Source of the DNA: CAYQPF01 sp964419225
GTDB lineage: Bacteria; Cloacimonadota; Cloacimonadia; Cloacimonadales; CAYQPF01
Direction of reading: 5' to 3'
NCBI GenBank assembly: GCA_964419225.1
Contig: CAYQPF010000192.1
Location: 1 to 8,312, forward strand
DNA length: 8,312 bases
The notes beneath the pieces are model-generated. The model saw only the letters and a program-made list of their open reading frames with translations, did no database searches and was not told the origin of the DNA. Of this stretch, positions 1-5,592 are shown piece after piece. The translations under genes and the position numbers were made by a program. Numbering within the stretch: position 1 is the stretch's first letter; every line of letters starts with the position of its first letter.

Positions 1-51
1 AATTCATTAGCTTCAGCCAGATTGTGAAGATTCTACTGCACAGTTCGGGTT
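1..51. repeat. Right end of a dispersed TIR element (copy A, truncated by window edge)
   Basis: These 51 bases match 5368-5418 at 48 of 51 positions; I see differences at window positions 7, 11 and 26. The matching stretch is the right end of the complete 168-bp element at 5251-5418, and it ends in the same inverted-repeat arm (CTACTGCACAGTTCGGGTT). The left part of this copy lies outside the window. Copies A and C are much closer to each other than either is to copy B at 2021-2187. The element ends about 68 bp beyond the 3' end of the minus-strand tmRNA gene. Confidence 0.75.
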
Positions 52-89
52 TAACTCTCTGATTTTTCGTCCAATATCATTAAAGCTCA

Positions 90-117
90 GACTGCCTACT
101 GCCGACTGCCTACTGAA
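90..117. repeat. 7-bp tandem repeat, unit (G/T)ACTGCC, four units
   Basis: GACTGCC, TACTGCC, GACTGCC and TACTGAA follow each other without a gap and end just before the tmRNA 3' end at 120. The last unit is degenerate. The 7-bp period recurs with other unit sequences at 1853-1866, 2493-2513, 5146-5159, 5169-5189 and 5191-5204. It resembles in design the heptameric STRR repeats known from cyanobacterial intergenic regions, but I claim no relationship. Confidence 0.8.
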
Positions 118-119
118 AC

Positions 120-469
<350 letters not shown>

Positions 470-591
470 ATATAACCTTTAAAAGAACTAATTCTTACTT
501 TTACCATCCCCCATATTAAGTCAATAAAAAAAACTTGTATAGTCAATTCCAAAATGTAGGAATAGCCACAAAAATCACAAAAGGCAAAAAA

Positions 592-620
592 AGATTATAC
601 AGATTTCCTCAGATTAGGAG
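592..620. repeat. About 10-bp-period AGATT repeat
   Basis: AGATTATAC, AGATTTCCTC and AGATTAGGAG follow one another at spacings of 9 and 10 bp. A similar AGATT phasing (AGATTCAGCC, AGATTGTAA, AGATTC) occurs at 5377-5400 inside TIR element copy C. The array is short and could be a decayed longer array. Confidence 0.5.
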
Positions 621-713
621 AGTGAGCAATAATTATTTATCACTATACTATTAATAAATACTCTTTTCTTTTATTGTTTTACTATTCCTTTCTCTTTCAA
701 TTTTCTCTTTTTT

Positions 714-751
714 CTAATTCGTGTAATTAGTGTAATTCGTGGTTAAACTCC
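714..751 (-). repeat. ACGAAT-phased repeat, reverse copy
   Basis: On the minus strand this reads GGAGTTTAACCACGAATT, then ACACTAATT, then ACACGAATTAG. Its first half matches the plus-strand copy at 1879-1919 nearly base for base (GGAGTTTAACCACGAAT). A further reverse copy is at 2209-2251 and a partial forward copy at 2276-2291. Together with 1879-1919 it brackets the gene at 878-1855 as an inverted pair. Confidence 0.7.
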
Positions 752-877
752 GAAAAAGCGGTTGATGTGAGACATTTTCCCGAAGTTTACAGCTGTCGTG
801 AGTCATAAGCCGGAAATGACTTGACTTTTTTTCTGAGCTGATTTGTTTCTGAGAAAAAATAAATAATCAGGCTGAAT

Positions 878-1855
878 ATGAAAGTTAGTGAATTTAGGGA
901 GATAGTCAAAAATTACAGTAAAGAGGAAGCAGATTTCCTCTTGGTTCAACTATACAAACTGATTCCCAGGCGAAAAGTTGAGGATTATCAGGTGGATGAA
1001 ATGTTAAAAGCACCTGGTGAATACCTCAATAAGAAAATTAAGATAGGAAAGAGTGGTCGTCTTAGATCAGCAGAAGAAGTAGAAACCGAGGTTTTAGCTT
1101 TTATCAAGAATGTTAAAGAAGGATATTATAAGGGACCGAATAAGGTTATACCCAAAAGAGTCAGATCCGGTTGGAGAAATACTGTAAAAGATTTTTACAA
1201 AGATCTGTCAATCCTGGGCAATATATCTGAAACCCGGAAACTAAGTTTAGATTTGCTGGAGGAGCTATACTTTTTACTGGATCAAGGGAGTTTGAAATCC
1301 CTGTTTCCTACCAGGAATACCTTTGGAGCAATAAAATTATCTCAAATGGATTTTTTTGTGAGTATTCTGGAAATTTCTCATTTGGTTTTGGATAAAAAAG
1401 AATATATTACAAGATCTGTAAAACTGATAATGGATAGTCTGCTGAATAATGAAACCACATATACTCAGTTGATAGCAGCTTTTCTGAATACATTAAAGAT
1501 TCCCGACAACAAGTATTTAGCGATTGAGACGGCATTACTTCAATATAATGAATTGAATGAACGAATGATTAGTCAGTCCATCAGTGTTTCCCATTTGAAA
1601 TTGAAAATGAATATTTTAGTTGAGATTGCTTTTCGGACATATTGTGAGTTGGGTGATTTTGAGCAAGCCATAGAGGTTTGGGACAAGAGATACTGGTCTT
1701 ATACACGGGAGATTGCTTTATTTGAGAAGATCAATTATCTGCTCAGGTATAAGAAAGATAAGTTAGTCTTGGAACAGATCAATAAAGCAATTTCTGAAGG
1801 CATGAATTTACGGTGGGAATTATTGAAGCTGAAGAAAGATCTCGAGAAGGAATGA
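878..1855 (+). CDS. Uncharacterised helical protein, 325 aa, TPR-like C-terminal segment
   Basis: I do not recognise this family. The protein has no signal peptide or membrane segment, so it is probably cytoplasmic. It is lysine-rich and predicted by eye to be almost all helical. Residues 84-100 form a conspicuous basic-aromatic patch (YKGPNKVIPKRVRSGWR) followed by KDFYKDL. Residues about 248-272 (EIAFRTYCELGDFEQAIEVW) look like one tetratricopeptide-type helix pair, and the C-terminus ends in a charged helix. ATG at 878 is the only good start: an in-frame TAA lies at 860-862 and only CTG at 872 intervenes. The ribosome-binding site is weak (CAGG), suggesting low expression. The gene stands alone, between inverted copies of the ACGAAT repeat. 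The stop codon lies inside a TGAGTCC/TGAGTCT heptamer pair. Confidence 0.8.
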   Translation: MKVSEFREIVKNYSKEEADFLLVQLYKLIPRRKVEDYQVDEMLKAPGEYLNKKIKIGKSGRLRSAEEVETEVLAFIKNVKEGYYKGPNKVIPKRVRSGWRNTVKDFYKDLSILGNISETRKLSLDLLEELYFLLDQGSLKSLFPTRNTFGAIKLSQMDFFVSILEISHLVLDKKEYITRSVKLIMDSLLNNETTYTQLIAAFLNTLKIPDNKYLAIETALLQYNELNERMISQSISVSHLKLKMNILVEIAFRTYCELGDFEQAIEVWDKRYWSYTREIALFEKINYLLRYKKDKLVLEQINKAISEGMNLRWELLKLKKDLEKE

Positions 1856-1866
1856 GTCCTGAGTCT
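1853..1866. repeat. Heptamer pair TGAGTCC TGAGTCT overlapping a stop codon
   Basis: Two consecutive 7-bp units start on the TGA stop codon of the 325-codon gene. The unit is the reverse complement of the TGACTCA heptamers seen at 5146-5159 and 5191-5204, with small differences. A single TGAGTCA is also present at 799-805. Confidence 0.5.
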
Positions 1867-1878
1867 GGGAGGTTATCC

Positions 1879-1919
1879 GGGAGTTTAACCACGAATATAC
1901 ACGAATAATCACGAATAGG
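1879..1919 (+). repeat. ACGAAT-phased repeat, forward copy
   Basis: After GGGAGTTTAACC the hexamer ACGAAT appears three times, at 1891, 1901 and 1911, exactly 10 bp apart, ending ACGAATAGG. The same start (GGGAGTT, AACCAC) and end (ATCACGAATAGG) occur in reverse orientation at 2209-2251. The pair forms an imperfect long inverted repeat around TIR element copy B. Confidence 0.75.
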
Positions 1920-2020
1920 ATAAGAGAAGAATTGGGATAATAGTTAATAAAAAAAAGAATAACTTCAAATATGAAGTACTAATATATCTAAAAAATAATA
2001 AAAGAATAAATCCCTTTTTA

Positions 2021-2187
2021 AACCCGACTTATGCAATAGATGACAGATGGATAAGCTCAAGATTTTGTGGAATAGTGGCTTACAGATTTGCGATGTCATA
2101 TTCGTAAATATTTCAAGCGAATCTCGTAAGTCATCTAAACGCAAAAGATTCGCTTAGACGCTGTCCAGCTATTGCATAAGTTGGGTT
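2021..2187. repeat. Complete 167-bp TIR element (copy B), MITE-like
   Basis: The ends are near-perfect inverted repeats: AACCCGACTTATGCAATAG (2021-2039) and CTATTGCATAAGTTGGGTT (2169-2187), pairing at 18 of 19 positions. Two further inverted repeats lie inside: AAGCGAATCT (2115-2124) with AGATTCGCTT (2146-2155), perfect over 10 bp with a 21-nt loop, and TAGATGAC (2037-2044) with GTCATCTA (2130-2137). The left arm agrees with that of copy C (5251-5270) at about 16 of 20 positions. Total length is within 1 bp of copy C, and weaker internal similarity is visible (for example the shared GTAAGTC). It has no coding capacity. No clear target-site duplication is visible. It is probably a non-autonomous mobile element or a dispersed structured repeat. 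Confidence 0.75.
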
Positions 2188-2208
2188 GAACTTACATACT
2201 AATTTTTT

Positions 2209-2251
2209 CCCTATTCGTGATAATTATATGTTCATTAGTGGTTAACTCCCC
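2209..2251 (-). repeat. ACGAAT-phased repeat, reverse copy
   Basis: On the minus strand it starts GGGGAGTTAACCACTAAT and ends ATTATCACGAATAGGG, matching both ends of 1879-1919 while the middle has drifted. The two copies are in opposite orientation about 290 bp apart, with TIR element copy B between them. Confidence 0.65.
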
Positions 2252-2275
2252 AAGAGGAAATGAGAAAGTACTTCC

Positions 2276-2291
2276 TTTTAACCACGAATAA
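2276..2291 (+). repeat. Partial ACGAAT-type repeat
   Basis: TTTTAACCACGAATAA repeats the core AACCACGAAT found at 714-751 and 1879-1919, but the array stops after a single ACGAAT unit. Confidence 0.45.
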
Positions 2292-2492
2292 AGAGAGAGA
2301 TAGATTATTTTTTGGGAGAAGTATTTTTGGGGCGATGATGTTAGGCTAAAGCCTTAATTAGGTGTGTTTTTATATATCTATGCTTGATTCAAGACCCAGG
2401 AAGATTATTGCTGTTCTCTTCTCCCATTTATAATTTAAACTTAACACTTTGAATGAATTACTATAAATGTTTCAATATATTTCTTCTCTCCC

Positions 2493-2513
2493 ATTAATAA
2501 TTAATAATTATTG
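2493..2513. repeat. 7-bp tandem repeat, unit ATTAATA, overlapping a stop codon
   Basis: ATTAATA, ATTAATA and ATTATTG run in tandem. The minus-strand stop codon of the pilin-like gene (2508-2510) lies inside the third unit. A related sequence (CCCATTTATAATTTAA) occurs about 67 bp to the left. The composition is AT only, so chance is more likely here than for the GC-containing heptamers. There is no GC-rich stem, so it is not a typical intrinsic terminator. Confidence 0.45.
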
Positions 2514-2891
2514 TGTTATCTTCGTTTTCATAGTTCCATCATCAGATACATCAACATAGCCTTTGTGCAAAGTTCCATAGGTTGACTTGATCTTGATTCT
2601 TAACTTCGTTGAGACAATTGTTATTACTCCATCTGTAGATGCTCTTGTTAAAAGCGGCAGCCATTTGTTTGAATCTAAAATTACCTTAGTCCAATCTCTT
2701 TCTGCACCACCCATCGATGCAGGTTTTATGTAATACTGGTATGCTTCTGAACCCATATTCTGTAATTGAATTGCTATCATATCCTTAGCGGATTGTTCGG
2801 CCTGACTGTTAAACATATTGATACCGACTGAAGTTGCTACTCCTACCAGGATTACACTTAAGACTATCAAGAGAATTTGTTGCTGTCCCAT
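2508..2891 (-). CDS. Small type IV pilin-like membrane protein, 127 aa
   Basis: The protein begins MGQQQ and goes straight into a hydrophobic helix (residues about 5-25, ILLIVLSVILVGVATSVGI), followed by an exposed C-terminal domain. This is the shape of a mature type IV pilin or pseudopilin without a long leader. The segment AYQYYIKPASMGG (residues about 50-62) is a motif I associate, from memory, with short pilin-like proteins of Cloacimonadota, Ignavibacteria and related phyla. The rest looks beta-rich (ITIVSTKLRIKIKSTYG, then YVDVSDDG). No prepilin-peptidase site precedes the helix in the classical way, so processing and assembly are uncertain. The start is supported by a strong ribosome-binding site, AAAGGAGT (2903-2896), five bases upstream of the ATG. 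The gene is divergent from 3135-3866 and has no co-directional neighbour. Role in a filament is inference. Confidence 0.85.
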   Translation of the reverse strand: MGQQQILLIVLSVILVGVATSVGINMFNSQAEQSAKDMIAIQLQNMGSEAYQYYIKPASMGGAERDWTKVILDSNKWLPLLTRASTDGVITIVSTKLRIKIKSTYGTLHKGYVDVSDDGTMKTKITQ

Positions 2892-2955
2892 TAAGACTCC
2901 TTTGTTATTTTTTTTATGTTTACCAATTGTACAAATTCGTCATTTCTGGACAATC

Positions 2956-3014
2956 AACTATACTTTAGAGTCATGTTTTAGAACTATCATAAACTCTATG
3001 CAGATAGTATAGTT
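2956..3014. promoter_or_regulatory. 59-bp dyad-symmetric sequence in a divergent intergenic region
   Basis: AACTATACT (2956-2964) is the exact inverse of AGTATAGTT (3006-3014). Nested inside, TAGAGT (2966-2971) is the exact inverse of ACTCTA (2993-2998). It sits between the divergent genes at 2891 and 3135, about 65 bp upstream of the pilin-like start. CTTTAGAGT recurs at 3053-3061. It could be an operator, a large hairpin or a decayed repeat element; nothing in the sequence decides between these. Confidence 0.4.
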
Positions 3015-3134
3015 TGAAAAACTGAAATTCAAACATTAATTAATTTGACAAGCTTTAGAGTATTTGTAAAAAATGGATTATCATGATTATTTGCTTCTTT
3101 AAAGAAATAACATGAAAAAAATCTTTGAGGTGAA

Positions 3135-3866
3135 ATGAGTTATTTTAGATGGGTTCTTGTTATCATTATCCTTTTTCTATGTATTAGTCAAACTCTGTGT
3201 TTGGAAAATGATTTAAGGGTTAAAAGTAGTTTAGCCTTGAAATCGGATCCGCATGATTCGACCAATATTTCTCAAGGATACTACAATGTTTCCAACATTA
3301 ATGATAGATACAGAATATACGGGGGTATGGGTGTTGCTTATAATCCTTTATTTAGAAGCGAACTCAAAAAACGTCTGCCAGATAATAACCCAAAATCTGC
3401 TCGAATATTTCTCAATTTTACGATAGGTTCTGATTTTATTATAAATAAAGACTATTCTCTGTCCCCGGTTTACAGCCTGCATTTATCTCAATATCAATAC
3501 AGAAAACATCCGGATTACTCAGTTGCCATTTTTGATGAAATGATTTACATTGTTGATTATTCTTGTTTTGATCTCATTTTGAAGAAAAAGTTCTATCAAA
3601 CAAGCAATTTTGATTACTTTGCAGGAGCAGGCTTTGGAGTCACAAAATATAATTCCCATGGACTTTACAGCATGGATATAAATGGGCTGAACAGTAATTT
3701 CCTTGTTCATGCAGTTTACAAAACACCCGAGTCATACGCTGGGGCGGAACTTGGGATTTACCTACTGCCTGGAAAAAGTAGAACAAAAGATTTTGAAGAA
3801 AATAAAACATTTTACGAGATCTATTTTAATGTCTATTTTGCTTTCTTAAATAAAAATAGCCACTAA
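3135..3866 (+). CDS. Secreted, probable outer-membrane beta-barrel protein, 243 aa
   Basis: Residues 1 to about 22 form a Sec signal peptide (basic start, then WVLVIIILFLCIS). Cys22 is not in a proper lipobox, so it is not a lipoprotein. The mature part alternates aromatic, glycine and polar residues as in small outer-membrane barrels: YRIYGGMGVAYN (59-70), ARIFLNFTIGSDFII (89-103), YFAGAGFGVTKY (161-172), YAGAELGIYLL (201-211), and a closing aromatic strand YEIYFNVYFAF (227-237), although six residues follow the last Phe. I recognise no named family. The start is supported by GAGGTGA (3127-3133). A TTGACA box at 3045-3050 may be a -35, with a poor -10 (TAAAAA after 16 bp). A lipoprotein gene follows after 130 bp. 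Function unknown. Confidence 0.75.
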   Translation: MSYFRWVLVIIILFLCISQTLCLENDLRVKSSLALKSDPHDSTNISQGYYNVSNINDRYRIYGGMGVAYNPLFRSELKKRLPDNNPKSARIFLNFTIGSDFIINKDYSLSPVYSLHLSQYQYRKHPDYSVAIFDEMIYIVDYSCFDLILKKKFYQTSNFDYFAGAGFGVTKYNSHGLYSMDINGLNSNFLVHAVYKTPESYAGAELGIYLLPGKSRTKDFEENKTFYEIYFNVYFAFLNKNSH

Positions 3867-3996
3867 GAATCTGCTATTATACAACTAACTTATTTTTCAG
3901 TTCACTATGTGACTTTATGTACAAATTGAATAAAACACCGACCAAAAATTTATGTAACAATCTTACTGTTGATAAGTTATTTATGCAGGAGTTTAT

Positions 3997-4734
3997 ATGA
4001 AGAATTTACTTATTATCTGCATTGCATTGGTGGTAGTTTCCTGTACATCCAATAGCTACTACACTATTAAACCAACCAATATTGCCCGCTGGGATCAGGG
4101 AAAAGAAGTTACAGAATCGGTCAGAGACAGTCTTGTTTTAAAAACGAATTTTGCCTTCTATCAAGGCTATAAAAACATGGCCTTTGATTTTGAGTTTATT
4201 AATAAAAGCTCTAAAACTGTTACTATAGATCCTGTTAACTTCTATCTCGAAACAGAAGCCCTAAACGATTCATTCCCAAAATTCAAATCTCAAACTATTA
4301 TGACTATTGATCCGGAGCGGAAAATAACAAGTCTGGAATTAGATCGTGCGGGGAGAGTTAACAGACATACCGGGTTTCTGCTTTTCAATTTAATCCTGGG
4401 TATTTTTGATTTTATCGGCAGTTTCTCTTCTGCCCCGCAAACTCCCGAACAGATAAAGGAAAAAGAAGAACAAAGAAAAGCTAATGATGAATATCAGGAA
4501 GATGCACAAAAAGATTTCGAAGAAGATTTAAAAAAATACAATCTGTCTATTGAAGAATGGTCCAAGGCTCTGCGAAAAACCACTCTCGATCAAGGGCAAC
4601 GGGTCAGTGGAAAAGTTTATTTTGAACTAGAGAAACGGGATGAATACAAAATTAATTTATACTGCCCTGTAGAATTAAATACTTTCAAAGTCCAATATCA
4701 GCAGTTTAAAGAAATACGGGATGTGAATTATTAA
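3997..4734 (+). CDS. Uncharacterised lipoprotein, 245 aa, with internal hydrophobic segment and charged helix
   Basis: The N-terminus is a lipoprotein signal: MKNLLIICIALVVVSC, lipobox VVS-C with Cys16 as the lipidated residue. Residues about 45-115 look beta-rich (FDFEFINKSSKTVTIDPVNFYLE), perhaps an immunoglobulin-like fold. A second hydrophobic stretch (about 125-146, GFLLFNLILGIFDFIGSF) could insert into a membrane. It is followed by a highly charged helix (about 150-182, rich in Glu, Lys and Gln) that could form a coiled coil, and then a short beta segment ending VYFELEKRDEYKINLYCPVE. AGGAG at 3987-3991 supports the start. The stop TAA overlaps the proposed ATT start of the next gene, suggesting coupled translation. 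Only the lipoprotein assignment is secure; the function is unknown. Confidence 0.85.
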   Translation: MKNLLIICIALVVVSCTSNSYYTIKPTNIARWDQGKEVTESVRDSLVLKTNFAFYQGYKNMAFDFEFINKSSKTVTIDPVNFYLETEALNDSFPKFKSQTIMTIDPERKITSLELDRAGRVNRHTGFLLFNLILGIFDFIGSFSSAPQTPEQIKEKEEQRKANDEYQEDAQKDFEEDLKKYNLSIEEWSKALRKTTLDQGQRVSGKVYFELEKRDEYKINLYCPVELNTFKVQYQQFKEIRDVNY

Positions 4735-5131
4735 ACCCAGACTTATCTATCTGCTGATTATTGCTGTTACAATTCCTATAGGTTTATTAGCCAGGAAATA
4801 CTCCTCTTCGTATCCATCCTTCCTAAGTGCATATCTTCCAGACTGTCTATGGGCTTTTATGGTGTTTTTTGTCATAGCCTTTTTTATAAATCAGAAAAAT
4901 AATCTTAAAATTGCCGTGTGGTCTCTGAGCATATCCTTTTTAGTTGAAATCAGTCAACTCTATCATGCTCCCTGGATAGACTATCTCAGAGGTTTTCGTT
5001 TGGGAGGTTTGATACTGGGATTTGGTTTTCTCTGGAGTGATCTGATTTGTTATTCAATCGGAATTAGTCTTGCCTTTTCCCTAAATACTCTTATTCTGGC
5101 GAAATCTATCTATACTAAAGAAGGAATCTGA
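4730..5131 (+). CDS. DUF2809 family membrane protein, 133 aa, apparent ATT start
   Basis: This small protein has about four membrane segments and the DUF2809 signature near its C-terminal half: ISQLYHAPWIDYLRGFRLGG followed by LILGFGFLWSDLICYSIGI (residues about 74-112). The family is uncharacterised. The first in-frame ATG is at 4859, but starting there would remove the first membrane helix (RLIYLLIIAVTIPIGLL) and the conserved block SAYLPDCLWAF, so the true start should be upstream. The frame opens after a TGA at 4724-4726. Only ATT at 4727 or 4730 fits the family's usual beginning (Met-Lys-x-Arg-Leu-Ile-Tyr-Leu), and no ATG, GTG or TTG is available. ATT 4730-4732 shares a base with the stop TAA of the lipoprotein gene. 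ATG at 4721 is in frame but is followed at once by that TGA. No good ribosome-binding site is seen. A substitution or sequencing error in an original ATG is possible. Confidence 0.75.
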   Translation: MKPRLIYLLIIAVTIPIGLLARKYSSSYPSFLSAYLPDCLWAFMVFFVIAFFINQKNNLKIAVWSLSISFLVEISQLYHAPWIDYLRGFRLGGLILGFGFLWSDLICYSIGISLAFSLNTLILAKSIYTKEGI

Positions 5132-5145
5132 GAACATCCCACTCC

Positions 5146-5204
5146 TGACTCATGACATCCCTTCCCCTAATTGTCAATTGTCAATTGTCCCATGACTCAT
5201 GACT
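5146..5204. repeat. Cluster of 7-bp tandem repeats: TGACTCA, AATTGTC x3, CATGACT x2
   Basis: TGACTCA and TGACATC occupy 5146-5159, AATTGTC is repeated three times exactly at 5169-5189, and CATGACT twice at 5191-5204. The units differ in sequence but share the 7-bp period. The cluster starts 15 bp after the DUF2809 stop codon. The TGACTCA unit also occurs, inverted and slightly changed, at the end of the 325-codon gene (1853-1866). Confidence 0.75.
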
Positions 5205-5250
5205 TTCCTGACACTTGTTATTGTGACATTATCCCGATAATCTGTATTAA

Positions 5251-5418
5251 AACCCGGATTGTGCAGTAGAGGTTTGCAAACTGGGTCGAAGATCGTGAAG
5301 AATGAAGGTTTGCAATCGAACGAGGTTATATAATAAATATATGGTGAGTGAGATTGTAAGTCCTTCAAATTCACTAGATTCAGCCAGATTGTAAAGATTC
5401 TACTGCACAGTTCGGGTT
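5251..5418. repeat. Complete 168-bp TIR element (copy C), MITE-like
   Basis: The ends AACCCGGATTGTGCAGTAGA (5251-5270) and TCTACTGCACAGTTCGGGTT (5399-5418) are inverted repeats matching at 18 of 20 positions. GGTTTGCAA occurs twice inside, as direct copies. The right 51 bp reappear at 1-51 (48 of 51 identical), while copy B at 2021-2187 is a more diverged relative of almost the same length. There is no coding capacity and no clear target duplication (left flank ATTAA, right flank AAATA). Its right end is only 36 bp from the -35 box of the glucan-operon promoter, so it could influence expression there. Confidence 0.75.
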
Positions 5419-5454
5419 AAATACCCTCAAATTTATGAGTTAACAAATCTTTTC

Positions 5455-5483
5455 TTGACATCTTTACCCATTCTTTCTCTAAT
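5455..5483 (+). promoter_or_regulatory. Sigma70-type promoter for the GH57-glgP operon
   Basis: TTGACA (5455-5460) is a perfect -35 box. It is followed after 17 bp by TCTAAT (5478-5483), which differs from TATAAT at one position. Transcription would begin near 5489-5491, leaving about 150 nt of leader before the ATG at 5644. It is the best promoter match in the window and is correctly placed for the operon. Bacteroidota proper use a different consensus, so this match argues mildly against that phylum. Confidence 0.65.
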
Positions 5484-5520
5484 AAATCAGATAGTTGAAT
5501 AAGTTAAATTGATAACTTGT

Positions 5521-5592
5521 GTACCAGTGGGGAAATTATGCCGGTACTTGAAATAAAAGAGATGTTCTTTTAAGAATGAGCTGTGAAAGCTC
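5521..5592 (+). promoter_or_regulatory. Leader with three candidate hairpins
   Basis: Three short perfect stems lie in a row in the predicted 5' leader: GTACC (5521-5525) with GGTAC (5543-5547), AAAAGA (5555-5560) with TCTTTT (5566-5571), and GAGCT (5578-5582) with AGCTC (5588-5592). I do not recognise a known riboswitch class. Stems of 5-6 bp arise easily by chance, so this is only a candidate regulatory leader. Confidence 0.3.

Larger units (their letters stand above)
470..877. other. Non-coding gap between ssrA and the 325-codon gene
   Basis: No credible coding frame is seen on either strand. The gap holds upstream sequence of the minus-strand tmRNA (470 to about 560), a roughly 10-bp-period AGATT repeat (592-620), an AT-rich pyrimidine-strand stretch (about 655-718), an ACGAAT-type repeat in reverse orientation (714-751) and a lone TGAGTCA heptamer (799-805). 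A TTGACT box at 821-826 could be a -35 for the gene at 878, but the bases 17 nt downstream (TGTTTC) do not look like a -10, so I do not call a promoter. Confidence 0.6.
1856..2507. other. Repeat-rich non-coding region
   Basis: No coding frame is convincing here. The region contains the end of a heptamer pair, a forward ACGAAT-phased repeat (1879-1919), an AT-rich stretch, the complete TIR element copy B (2021-2187), a reverse ACGAAT repeat (2209-2251), a partial forward copy (2276-2291), a short palindrome AGGCT-AA-AGCCT (2343-2354), and two related stretches starting TTCTCTTCTCCCATT (2413) and TTCTTCTCTCCCATT (2480). The last 15 bases or so belong to the ATTAATA heptamer array that runs into the pilin-like gene. 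Confidence 0.6.

Noticed and set aside
541..546. TTGACT as -35 box of the tmRNA promoter
   Set aside because: The nearest AT-rich -10 candidate (TAATAT) lies about 22 bp away. A second TTGACT (518-523) also lacks a well-spaced -10, so no promoter is called.
2021..2187. TIR elements as integron attC recombination sites
   Set aside because: The ends weakly resemble attC boxes (GTTGGGT at 2180-2186), but copy C reads GTTCGGG, the elements exceed the usual attC length, the genes between copies lie on both strands, and no integrase gene is present.
1879..2251. CRISPR array
   Set aside because: The ACGAAT and heptamer repeats have periods of 10 and 7 bp. There are no spacers of 25-40 bp between conserved repeats and no cas genes.
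2818..3012. 64-codon plus-strand frame
   Set aside because: It is antisense to the start of the pilin-like gene and then crosses the dyad sequence. It has no ribosome-binding site and an unusual Cys-rich composition.
3900..3925. Intrinsic terminator after the beta-barrel gene
   Set aside because: AGTTCAC-TAT-GTGACTTT forms only a short stem with a bulge and is followed by an interrupted T stretch, too weak to call.
5174..5374. 66-codon minus-strand frame
   Set aside because: It runs through heptamer repeats and TIR element copy C, has no ribosome-binding site and no protein-like composition.
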